This document shows, in pieces, positions 1 to 7,101 of a DNA stretch of 49,808 nucleotides. Each line of letters starts with the position of its first letter. Position 1 is the stretch's first letter. The notes below the pieces were generated by a model. The model saw nothing but the letters and a program-made list of their open reading frames with translations, was not told where the DNA came from and searched no databases. Source of the stretch: an uncultured Eisenbergiella sp. (GTDB lineage Bacteria > Bacillota > Clostridia > Lachnospirales > Lachnospiraceae). The stretch spans positions 1-49,808 of the forward strand of contig CANQFM010000017.1 of NCBI GenBank assembly GCA_947598825.1, read 5' to 3'. A program made the translations under genes and the position numbers.

Positions 1-123
1 GATAACGTCGAGATGACCATCGAACTGATCCATCCCGTCGCTATGGAGCAGGGACTTACGTTCGCTATCCGTGAGGGTGGCAGAACGGTTGGATCTGGTA
101 GGGTTGCTTCTATCATCGAGTAA
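1..123 (+). CDS. tuf: Elongation factor Tu, C-terminal end (partial)
   Basis: The first 40 codons in frame 1 read as the final part of EF-Tu domain 3, including [20 protein letters not shown] and ending GRVASIIE before a TAA stop. EF-Tu delivers aminoacyl-tRNA to the ribosome as a GTP complex. Only the end of the beta-barrel domain lies in the window; the GTPase domain is upstream of it. The perfect terminator just downstream indicates that this is the last gene of its transcript. Confidence 0.97.
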   Translation, partial: DNVEMTIELIHPVAMEQGLTFAIREGGRTVGSGRVASIIE

Positions 124-166
124 ATAGAATTCTTGCGAATTCATTAAAGAATGCAGTAAGGTTAAG

Positions 167-196
167 GCTCCCGGAGGGTACTCCGGGAGCTTTTTT
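167..196 (+). terminator. Intrinsic terminator of tuf
   Basis: A perfect 10-bp stem (167-176 with 181-190, GCTCCCGGAG pairing with CTCCGGGAGC) has a GGTA loop and is followed by six T residues. It lies 43 nt after the tuf stop and marks the left edge of the AT-rich island. Confidence 0.95.
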
Positions 197-269
197 CAAT
201 AGGATATACTGTTTTAATGAACAGAAAAGTGTATTATATAGTCATGATAATTTTGACGGAGGATTCATG

Positions 270-668
270 ATGCAAAAACAGATACAAGGAATTATGGGAA
301 AAATAGGCATTAAAGAATTATTTGAAATTCCATATGGAAAATTACAAGGCAACACAGTCCTTGCTACAAATGAGAGAGAAAATTTAACGGTTTCTCAATT
401 GCTGAAATCAGCCGAATATTTAATAAAATTTATTAAAAATAATTTTGCTGTAGATGAATACCGGTATTCGATTACTATCATTTACTTAAAATCAGTACAA
501 TTAGTGTTAAATAATAGAAAGGCAGAAAAACCGAATAAAGAGGACGCACATATCATTATAGATGTCATGCAAGAGATAGCAGATATTCATGCTAAAAATA
601 TCGGTGAAAAGAAGTTTAATAAGGAAATTGCGACTTCACTAAATTGTTTGGTTGAGATATTACTATAA
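270..668 (+). CDS. Hypothetical protein, 132 aa
   Basis: I do not recognise a family. The product is a small soluble protein of about 132 residues, rich in Lys, Ile and Asn, and predicted mostly helical, with no membrane segment or signal peptide. Two adjacent ATGs exist at 267 and 270. GGAGG at 258-262 is only 4 nt from the first but 7 nt from the second, so 270 is preferred. It is the first gene after the tuf terminator and is followed by its own hairpin at 692-714, so it is probably monocistronic. Its low GC matches the island and not the flanking core genes. A defence or mobile-element accessory role is only inferred from position. Confidence 0.7.
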   Translation: MQKQIQGIMGKIGIKELFEIPYGKLQGNTVLATNERENLTVSQLLKSAEYLIKFIKNNFAVDEYRYSITIIYLKSVQLVLNNRKAEKPNKEDAHIIIDVMQEIADIHAKNIGEKKFNKEIATSLNCLVEILL

Positions 669-691
669 TCAATTATGAGATTTTAATAATT

Positions 692-714
692 GGTGCGTAC
701 ATCATGTATGCACC
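692..714 (+). terminator. Hairpin after the 132-aa gene, probable terminator
   Basis: GGTGCGTACA (692-701) and TGTATGCACC (705-714) form a 10-bp stem with one G-T pair and a 3-nt loop. The downstream T-run is short, so termination is likely but not certain. It separates the first island gene from the restriction operon. Confidence 0.6.
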
Positions 715-761
715 ATGTTTCTGGACAATATTTGATTTTGAAATAATAATATTCGATTTCT

Positions 762-794
762 CAAATTGCTAATTTGATAAATTGATGTTATAAT
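762..794 (+). promoter_or_regulatory. Promoter of the restriction-modification operon with overlapping palindrome
   Basis: A -35 box TTGCTA (766-771) and a -10 box TATAAT (789-794) are separated by exactly 17 bp. The palindrome CAAATT-GCT-AATTTG (762-776) covers the -35 box. The first gene of the transcript encodes a small Cro/C1-type regulator, so the palindrome is a natural candidate for an autoregulatory operator delaying or limiting restriction gene expression. The binding itself is inferred. Confidence 0.75.
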
Positions 795-843
795 TTAAAA
801 GAATTGATATTTTTGATTTGTAGAAAGCGAGAGAAAACATATT

Positions 844-1071
844 ATGGCAATCAGTTATAATGGACTATGGAAACTGTTGATTGATAAGGGTATGAAAAAG
901 GGAGACTTATGTAAAAGTACAGGTTTAAGTTCCAGCACTATGGCGAAAATGACCAATGGAGAGCCTGTGAATTTATCTGTCCTAGAGCGTATATGTGAAG
1001 AATTGGATTGTGATTTTGCAGATTTAATAAATTATAAAAAAAGCCAGAGGGAAGTACACAAAGATGAGTGA
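844..1071 (+). CDS. Small Cro/C1-type HTH regulator
   Basis: This 75-aa protein is essentially one helix-turn-helix domain. Residues about 8-60 fit the lambda-repressor-like fold, with the HTH around KGDLCKSTGLSSSTMAKMTN and a following ERICEELDCDFADLI helix typical of the HTH_26 group. Such proteins commonly head type I restriction-modification operons. Its last 8 nt overlap the start of hsdM, which suggests translational coupling. The CAAATT-N3-AATTTG palindrome over the operon's -35 box is the likely target. A role like controller proteins of restriction systems, keeping methylase and nuclease in balance, is inferred. Confidence 0.88.
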   Translation: MAISYNGLWKLLIDKGMKKGDLCKSTGLSSSTMAKMTNGEPVNLSVLERICEELDCDFADLINYKKSQREVHKDE

Positions 1072-2821
1072 TGATAAAATCAGTGCAGTCGGAATCAACA
1101 TTGCGGAAAAAGCAACAATGATCTGGAATGTGGCGGACATGCTTCGTGGGCCGTTTAAACCTCATGAATACGGACTTGTCATATTGCCCATGACTGTGGT
1201 AAAGAGATTTCATGATTGTCTGCTGCCTACACATGAGAAAGTACAGGAACAGTATGAGAAGGTAAAGCACTTGGCAGTAATTGACGGTTTTCTGACAAGG
1301 GCATCCGGATACCAGTTCTACAATACAAGTAAATTTACCTTTGAAACGCTTTTGGCTGATCCGGATAATATTGAAACAAATTTTCGGGATTATCTGGCGG
1401 GATTTTCTGCAAATGCGCAGGATGTGTTGTCGAAGTTTGATTTTGACAATATTATAAAAAGAATGGTAGAAAGCAATACGCTGTACCTCGTTATCAAAGA
1501 GTTTAATTCTGAAAAAGGCTACTTGGGACCGGACAAGATCAGTGCGGTGGATTGTGGGTACATATTTGAGGATTTGGTGCGCCGTTTTTCGGAGTCGTTT
1601 GGTGAGGAAGCGGGAGCGCATTTTACCAGCAGGGATATTATTTACCTCATGACGGATCTGCTGCTGACAGATGCTAATCTGGATGCAGGCGGAATGACGG
1701 TCTACGATATGGCTATGGGGACATCTCAGATGCTTTCCTGTATGGAGGAGCGGATTCACGATTTGAACAGCGATATTGAAGTGACCTGTTTCGGACAGGA
1801 GTTTAATCCCTCTACCTATGCGATTGCAAAAGCAGATATGATGATTCGCGGCGGCGATCCCAACAATATGCGGTTTGGAGATACCTTGTCGGAGGATCAG
1901 TTTAAGGGATTTACATTTGATTATTGCATTTCCAATCCACCTTTTGGCATTGACTGGAAGCGGGAGCAGAAAAGGGTGGAGGAAGAAGCGGCAAGAGGGG
2001 AGCAGGGCAGATTTGCCCCCGGACTTCCCAAAATCAGCGATGGTCAGCAGTTATTTGTATTGAACGGACTTTCTAAACTAGCGCCGGAAGGAAAGATGGC
2101 TATTATTCAGAATGGTTCTCCTTTATTTTCGGGAGATGCTGGCAGCGGTTCGTCGGAAATCAGGCGGTATATACTCGAAAATGATTGGCTGGACTGTATT
2201 GTGCAGCTTTCCACGGATATGTTTATGAATACAGGTATCAGTACTTATATTTGGATATGTTCCAAGAATAAGCCTGCTTATCGGGAAGGAAAAGTGCAGC
2301 TTATTGATGCGTCACACTGTTATGAACAGCGCAGAAAGAGTATCGGAACAAAGCGGAATGACATTACGGATCAGTGTAGAGAGTTGATTGTGAAAGCCTA
2401 CGGCGCATATGAAAACTGTGCCGTATATGGGGATAAAAACGGAATTTATTGTGAAAGTAAAATATTTGAGACGGTAGAGTTTGGCTACAATAAAATTGTC
2501 GTGGAAAGACCGCTTCGAGATGAAAATGGGAAAATTGTCTTGAAAAAGGGAAAACCTGTGGCGGATGTAAATTTGCGTGATACAGAGAATGTGCCGCTTG
2601 TGGAGGATATTGATCGGTATTTTGAGCGGGAAGTGCTGCCCTATGCTGAGGATGCGTGGATCGATAAGAAAAAGACGAAAGTAGGATATGAGATTCCTAT
2701 GACAAGATATTTCTATGAGTATCAGCCGCCGGAGAAGGTAGAGGATATTGTAGAGAGGATTCATGCGTTAGAGGCGGATATCGCGGCATCTTTGGATAAG
2801 CTGTTTGCAGAGGAGAAGTAA
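1064..2821 (+). CDS. hsdM: Type I restriction-modification system methyltransferase subunit (M)
   Basis: A 585-aa N6-adenine DNA methyltransferase. The N-terminal helical HsdM domain spans about residues 10-150 and the Rossmann methylase domain about 165-480. Motif IV is a clear NPPF at 291-294. Motif I, which contacts S-adenosylmethionine, reads YDMAMGTSQML near 214-224, instead of the usual DPxxGTGGML; this may be a subfamily trait. The HFTSRDIIYLM segment before motif I is a common HsdM landmark. With HsdS it would methylate a bipartite target and protect host DNA; with HsdR added it would restrict. It overlaps the regulator by 8 nt and is followed after 2 nt by hsdS. Confidence 0.95.
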   Translation: MSDDKISAVGINIAEKATMIWNVADMLRGPFKPHEYGLVILPMTVVKRFHDCLLPTHEKVQEQYEKVKHLAVIDGFLTRASGYQFYNTSKFTFETLLADPDNIETNFRDYLAGFSANAQDVLSKFDFDNIIKRMVESNTLYLVIKEFNSEKGYLGPDKISAVDCGYIFEDLVRRFSESFGEEAGAHFTSRDIIYLMTDLLLTDANLDAGGMTVYDMAMGTSQMLSCMEERIHDLNSDIEVTCFGQEFNPSTYAIAKADMMIRGGDPNNMRFGDTLSEDQFKGFTFDYCISNPPFGIDWKREQKRVEEEAARGEQGRFAPGLPKISDGQQLFVLNGLSKLAPEGKMAIIQNGSPLFSGDAGSGSSEIRRYILENDWLDCIVQLSTDMFMNTGISTYIWICSKNKPAYREGKVQLIDASHCYEQRRKSIGTKRNDITDQCRELIVKAYGAYENCAVYGDKNGIYCESKIFETVEFGYNKIVVERPLRDENGKIVLKKGKPVADVNLRDTENVPLVEDIDRYFEREVLPYAEDAWIDKKKTKVGYEIPMTRYFYEYQPPEKVEDIVERIHALEADIAASLDKLFAEEK

Positions 2822-2823
2822 GT

Positions 2824-4146
2824 ATGGCTAGGGAAATGAAGGATAGCGGTGTGGAATGGATTGGGGAGATACCGAAAGATTGGATAATAAAAAAAGTAAA
2901 GCATAATTTTATGATATTTGCGGGGGCTACTCCCAAAAGTGAAAAAGAAGAGTATTGGAATGGTGATATTTCATGGATTACTCCTGCTGATTATAAAACA
3001 GAAAATAAGTATGTTTATGTGGGGAAAAAAAATATTACAGTAGAAGGATATAATTCATGTGGAACTACAATTATTCCAAAGGGAAGTATTGTATTTTCTA
3101 AACGGGCTCCGATTGGTACAGTGGCTATTAGTGGAAATGAGTTATGCACAAATCAAGGTTGTTTGTCATGTGTACCGAGAACTAGTATTGATAGTATGTT
3201 TTATTACTTTGTATTTAGTGTATCTACAGAGCAATTTGAATTATTAAGTTCAGGAACGACATTTAAAGAAATATCGGCCAATTCTTTTGCTAATTTTTTG
3301 CTGCCATATCCAAGTTATAAAGAGCAATTAATAATAAAGGGATTTTTAGAAAAAAAATGCAGTGAGATTGACAATATATTTGCAAAAACTCGTTCCAGTA
3401 TAGAAGAATATAAAAAGTTGAAACAAGCTGTTATCACGCAGGCAGTTACGAAAGGGGTGCGCGGCAATAGGGAAATGAAAGATAGTGGTATTGAGTGGAT
3501 TGGTGAGATACCTGTTGATTGGAAACTTATCCCATTTCGGCATGTACTTAAAGAGCGTCAAGAAAAAAATAGTTCTATAAAATCGAAAGAGAGATTATCT
3601 TTGTCTATTGATTTAGGGGTTACTCTGTATGCAGAAAAAACAACTAATTTAGATAGATTTAAGGATGATTTTGAACAATATAAATTGGCTCATGAAGGTG
3701 ATTTAGTGATGAATAGTATGAATATGATTGTAGGGGCAACTGGTGTGTCGGATTATTTTGGTTGTGTAAGTCCAGTATACTACACTTATTATGATGAATT
3801 AGAAGATCATATAACTGCAAAATACTGTGAATATATATTTAAAAGCAAGGCTATGTTAAGAGTACTGTATAGTTTAGGAAAGGGCATATATGCAATTGTT
3901 CGAGGAGATGATAGGGTAAATACTTGTAGGTTAAAGGTCTCAAAGGAGGATTTAAAAAATATTATAATACCAGTTCCGCCAGTGGAAGAACAAAGAGAAA
4001 TTGTAAATTATCTAAAGGAAAAATCTAAGGAAATAGATGAATTAATTACTAAGAAAATACAATACCTTACAGAAATAGAAAATTATAAGAAGTCTTTGAT
4101 TTATGAGTATGTTACAGGTAAAAAGGAAGTATCACAAGAAAATTAA
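2824..4146 (+). CDS. hsdS: Type I restriction-modification specificity subunit (S)
   Basis: A 440-aa HsdS with the canonical two-repeat layout. Target-recognition domain 1 (about 20-165) is followed by a helical spacer containing KKLKQAVITQAVTKG (about 198-213). A second domain (about 235-385) ends in another helical repeat with YKKSLIYEYVTGK. Both halves begin with nearly the same block, EMKDSGVEWIGEIPKDW at 4-20 and EMKDSGIEWIGEIPVDW at 217-233. Each domain would read one half of a bipartite site. It starts 2 nt after hsdM. The target-recognition domains are much richer in AT than hsdM, as expected for exchanged specificity modules. The recognised sequence cannot be deduced here. Confidence 0.95.
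   Translation: MAREMKDSGVEWIGEIPKDWIIKKVKHNFMIFAGATPKSEKEEYWNGDISWITPADYKTENKYVYVGKKNITVEGYNSCGTTIIPKGSIVFSKRAPIGTVAISGNELCTNQGCLSCVPRTSIDSMFYYFVFSVSTEQFELLSSGTTFKEISANSFANFLLPYPSYKEQLIIKGFLEKKCSEIDNIFAKTRSSIEEYKKLKQAVITQAVTKGVRGNREMKDSGIEWIGEIPVDWKLIPFRHVLKERQEKNSSIKSKERLSLSIDLGVTLYAEKTTNLDRFKDDFEQYKLAHEGDLVMNSMNMIVGATGVSDYFGCVSPVYYTYYDELEDHITAKYCEYIFKSKAMLRVLYSLGKGIYAIVRGDDRVNTCRLKVSKEDLKNIIIPVPPVEEQREIVNYLKEKSKEIDELITKKIQYLTEIENYKKSLIYEYVTGKKEVSQEN
2833..3522 (+). repeat. Internal direct repeat pair within hsdS
   Basis: Two imperfect direct copies of about 51 bp, at 2833-2883 and 3472-3522, encode EMKDSG(V/I)EWIGEIP at the head of each half of HsdS. Such repeats can mediate recombination that swaps or deletes a target-recognition domain. 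No inverted or silent second hsdS copy is present in the window. Confidence 0.85.
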
Positions 4147-4166
4147 GTATAGGGTAAGGAACAAGT

Positions 4167-5087
4167 ATGAAAATAATAAAAGCCATAAAGCAATTTTATT
4201 TAACTAATAAAGGAATTTCTATCATTGGAATTATTTCTCTTATGATTTCAATGTCATATGTACTTACATATAAAATGCCAGATTACTTTGGAATTGAACC
4301 ATTATATGCATGGCTTAATAATATTGCAATTAGCTATATTGCAGCAATGATCTTTTTTGTGGTGCAAGTGTATATTCCAGAACAAAAGAATAAGAAACAA
4401 TGCATGGAAGTATTGAGGAATAATTTTATTGATTTGGTTAAATTTATTGATTTATCGATTTTAGTATATCAAAAACATATTGAAATAAAGGATAAGGGGG
4501 CAAAGTTGCTTTGGAATGGCGATGGTGATGAAGAAAAAATATATATTAAATATTCAAGTTGTAATGATATAAATAATTTTTCCGATAGAAGTTATACCAA
4601 AGCAGAAATTTTTAGTTTTGCTAATCAGTATAATAAAAAAATAGAGAAGATCAAACATAGCTCTGTAATTAAATTTTGTGATTATGAGTTATTAGAAGTG
4701 CTGACAAAGTTAGAAACGATTAATTTTTATAAAAATATTCAGTATATTATTGAGTATGCCAATACGGAGATTAATTTCCAAAGTTTTAAAATATCTATTA
4801 TTGATTTGCAGAAACTAAATGATAAATTAAAAAAATTGTGTGGGATAGATATAAAATATCAACTGCATGAAGTAAAGGAAATAGATAAGGTATATGCTGA
4901 TTTGCCTAGAAGTAATGTTATCAAAAATATAACAAGTATTCAGGAATTAAATGTTGAAATTCAAAAGCAAAATATTAAACAACAATTAAAAGCACAAGGA
5001 GTTGCAGCGACAGACAAGGATATAAATACAATAGCGCAATGTATGGTAGAATCTGCTACTAAAAAGAATAAAAGTGAAGAAAATTAA
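4167..5087 (+). CDS. Unrecognised two-TM membrane protein, 306 aa
   Basis: No family recognised. Two hydrophobic helices are clear, about residues 17-37 (GISIIGIISLMISMSYVL) and 47-68 (NIAISYIAAMIFFVVQVYI), joined by a short loop of about 10-15 residues. A Lys-rich, mainly helical cytoplasmic part of about 235 residues follows. The layout resembles two-TM effector proteins of bacterial defence loci (SLATT-like), but this is only an architectural analogy. The gene lies 20 nt after hsdS and is embedded, in the same direction, between the S and R subunits of the restriction system. Strongly AT-rich. The ribosome binding site is weak (GGTAAGGA), so it may depend on coupling to hsdS. Confidence 0.75.
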   Translation: MKIIKAIKQFYLTNKGISIIGIISLMISMSYVLTYKMPDYFGIEPLYAWLNNIAISYIAAMIFFVVQVYIPEQKNKKQCMEVLRNNFIDLVKFIDLSILVYQKHIEIKDKGAKLLWNGDGDEEKIYIKYSSCNDINNFSDRSYTKAEIFSFANQYNKKIEKIKHSSVIKFCDYELLEVLTKLETINFYKNIQYIIEYANTEINFQSFKISIIDLQKLNDKLKKLCGIDIKYQLHEVKEIDKVYADLPRSNVIKNITSIQELNVEIQKQNIKQQLKAQGVAATDKDINTIAQCMVESATKKNKSEEN

Positions 5088-5092
5088 CAACG

Positions 5093-5111
5093 ATGTCAAT
5101 ATAATTGACAT
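5093..5111. promoter_or_regulatory. Perfect 8-bp palindrome between the two membrane-protein genes
   Basis: ATGTCAAT (5093-5100) and ATTGACAT (5104-5111) form a perfect inverted repeat with a 3-bp centre. It starts 5 nt after the upstream stop codon. It has no T-run, so it is more likely an operator or an RNA processing hairpin than a terminator. Confidence 0.5.
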
Positions 5112-5183
5112 ATTAAATAGAAACTGAAAGAAATATTTTAAGCGATTAAAAAGTTTAACATAAGAAAGGCCAGAGGTTTTCCG

Positions 5184-5993
5184 ATGAACAGAACAAAGAA
5201 AGAAGTTTCAATAAAAAATAAATCCAAGTTCATAAATAGAATAATTTTATATATTATTGCCATTGTGATAATTTGCATAATGGTGTTTGGTGTTCCTATT
5301 ATTATTAACGAACTTTACAAAAAGAATACAGGTTATATGACATTATGGGGCGCTAAAGAGGTTTTAAGCTATTATGTGGTAATATTGGGATGTCTTTTAA
5401 ATGCACTGATTTCAATTTATATTTTCAGAAAAACCATACAGAACGCCAAAAATCAAATATTATATGAAAAAGAAGTTGATAGCAAAAAGAAAAAGTGGGA
5501 AAAAGTAGAGCAAATAATGGATGATACTTTAAAACTTCTCGAACCATATCAATATATTTTAGTAAATATTGATATTTCGAATCTTGCTCAAATTATGAAA
5601 GAATATGATAATCTAACGGCTATTATTGCTAAAATGAAAACATCGGTAGATTGGATTAAGGCGTATGTTATGCCTGAAGAATATTCATTGATAGAGCCTC
5701 TTGCGGATTTGCTTATGCAGTTGATTGATAAAGAAACGAGATTATGTAATGAATTTTGTGGGCTATATATGAAGAGTATAAATATGCAAATGCTTCGGAA
5801 TGGGAAAATTGCAAGTGCGGAAATGATGTCAAATCAACAAAAAGAGATTTTAAAAGGAATCATGCAGGTAAAAAAAGACTTTTCTGATTTGCAAAAGACG
5901 GAATACCAAACACTTTTAAATTGCCGGAGAGACATATTTCTACATATTTACAAGGAGATTAGTATAGAAAAAGAATTTATTTTGGATTTATAA
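5184..5993 (+). CDS. Unrecognised two-TM membrane protein with helical cytoplasmic tail, 269 aa
   Basis: No family recognised. The N-terminus is basic, followed by a TM helix at about 17-38 (IILYIIAIVIICIMVFGVP), an external loop of about 20-25 residues, and a second TM helix at about 60-79 (YYVVILGCLLNALISIYIF). After that a long charged helix starting ILYEKEVDSKKKKWEKVEQ suggests a coiled coil. Topology is the same as in the 306-aa protein upstream (two TMs, large cytoplasmic C-terminus), though the sequences do not look alike. It is in line with the restriction genes and 16 nt before the nuclease gene. A membrane effector or anchor for the defence complex is possible but unproven. Confidence 0.75.
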   Translation: MNRTKKEVSIKNKSKFINRIILYIIAIVIICIMVFGVPIIINELYKKNTGYMTLWGAKEVLSYYVVILGCLLNALISIYIFRKTIQNAKNQILYEKEVDSKKKKWEKVEQIMDDTLKLLEPYQYILVNIDISNLAQIMKEYDNLTAIIAKMKTSVDWIKAYVMPEEYSLIEPLADLLMQLIDKETRLCNEFCGLYMKSINMQMLRNGKIASAEMMSNQQKEILKGIMQVKKDFSDLQKTEYQTLLNCRRDIFLHIYKEISIEKEFILDL

Positions 5994-6009
5994 ATAGGAA
6001 GGAGACTGT

Positions 6010-7101
6010 ATGGAAAACAAAAATGACATCATACAATCAGATCAAGCGTTGGATTCGTTGGTTACAAATTCCATAGAGTTAATCCAATATGCCAGACAGC
6101 TTGCTGCAAAACAGGTAAATCTGATACAGCTTATGACATATTATTCTCTTGGCAGATGGATTGTGGAGGTGCAGCAGGAAGGACAGGAACGCGCTAAATA
6201 TGGGAAAAAGGTTATAGCAACTTTGTCTGAGCATTTAACGGGAAAGTTTGGCAGAGGTTTTTCTGAAACAAATTTGGAGTATGCCAGAAAATTTTATATG
6301 ACATATGCAGATCGAATTTCCCAAACACTGTTTGAGGAATTTGCTGTTGAAAAAACCCAAACAGTGTTTGGAAAATTGGAAGAAAATCCGCCGTTCATAG
6401 TATCCTGGTCGCATTATTTACAGCTTATGCGAATCGAAAATAAAGAGGAACGCAGTTTTTATGAAATAGAATCGGCAAAATCCGGCTGGGGAATACGAAC
6501 ATTGCAGAGGCAGTATAATTCCAGCCTGTATGAGAGATTGGCGCTTAGCAGAGACAAGGATGCGGTTATACAATTGGCAAAAGAGGGAAATGTGATTGTA
6601 AGACCACAGGATATTGTAAAGCAGCCTACTGTATTAGAGTTTCTTGGATTGGAGGAAAAAGCGGAATATTCCGAGAGTGATTTAGAGACAGCCATTATTG
6701 ACAAGCTGCAAAAGTTTTTGCTTGAATTGGGAAAGGGTTATCTCTTTGAAGCAAGGCAGAAGCGGTTTACATTTCATGAAGATAATTACTATGTGGATCT
6801 GGTCTTTTATAATCGGCTTTTGCGTTGTTATGTTTTGATTGATTTAAAGGTGGACAAGCTGACGCATCAGGATATTGGACAGATGCAGATGTATGTAAAT
6901 TACTATGACCGATATGAAAAACTAGACGAAGAAAATCCGACCATTGGCATCTTGATGTGTAAGGAAGAGAACGATGCGTTGGTGGAGATTACGCTTCCCA
7001 AAGATGCCAACATCTATGCTTCTCAATATAAACTGTATTTGCCTGATAAGAAATTATTGCAGGAAAAGCTTAGGCAATGGATTGCAGAGGAGGAATCATG
7101 A
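6010..7101 (+). CDS. DUF1016/YhcG-family PDDEXK nuclease
   Basis: A 363-aa protein of the YhcG type. The N-terminal DUF1016_N helical domain (about 15-165) contains [20 protein letters not shown] and the family's [11 protein letters not shown] segment. The C-terminal PDDEXK domain (about 210-345) shows E of SDLETAI, then YYVDLVFYN with D263, then LIDLKVDK with D278 and K280. The family often has Glu where D278 sits; Asp is a conservative change. YhcG-type proteins are frequent neighbours of type I restriction genes and are predicted DNA nucleases. A good ribosome binding site (GGAAGGAG) precedes ATG 6010. The stop codon overlaps the hsdR start (ATGA, 7098-7101), so the two are probably co-translated. 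Confidence 0.92.
   Translation: MENKNDIIQSDQALDSLVTNSIELIQYARQLAAKQVNLIQLMTYYSLGRWIVEVQQEGQERAKYGKKVIATLSEHLTGKFGRGFSETNLEYARKFYMTYADRISQTLFEEFAVEKTQTVFGKLEENPPFIVSWSHYLQLMRIENKEERSFYEIESAKSGWGIRTLQRQYNSSLYERLALSRDKDAVIQLAKEGNVIVRPQDIVKQPTVLEFLGLEEKAEYSESDLETAIIDKLQKFLLELGKGYLFEARQKRFTFHEDNYYVDLVFYNRLLRCYVLIDLKVDKLTHQDIGQMQMYVNYYDRYEKLDEENPTIGILMCKEENDALVEITLPKDANIYASQYKLYLPDKKLLQEKLRQWIAEEES

Noticed and set aside
128-143. GAATTC-TTGC-GAATTC inverted repeat after tuf as an attachment site
   Set aside because: No matching copy was seen at the right edge of the island, and short AT-rich palindromes are common in such leaders.
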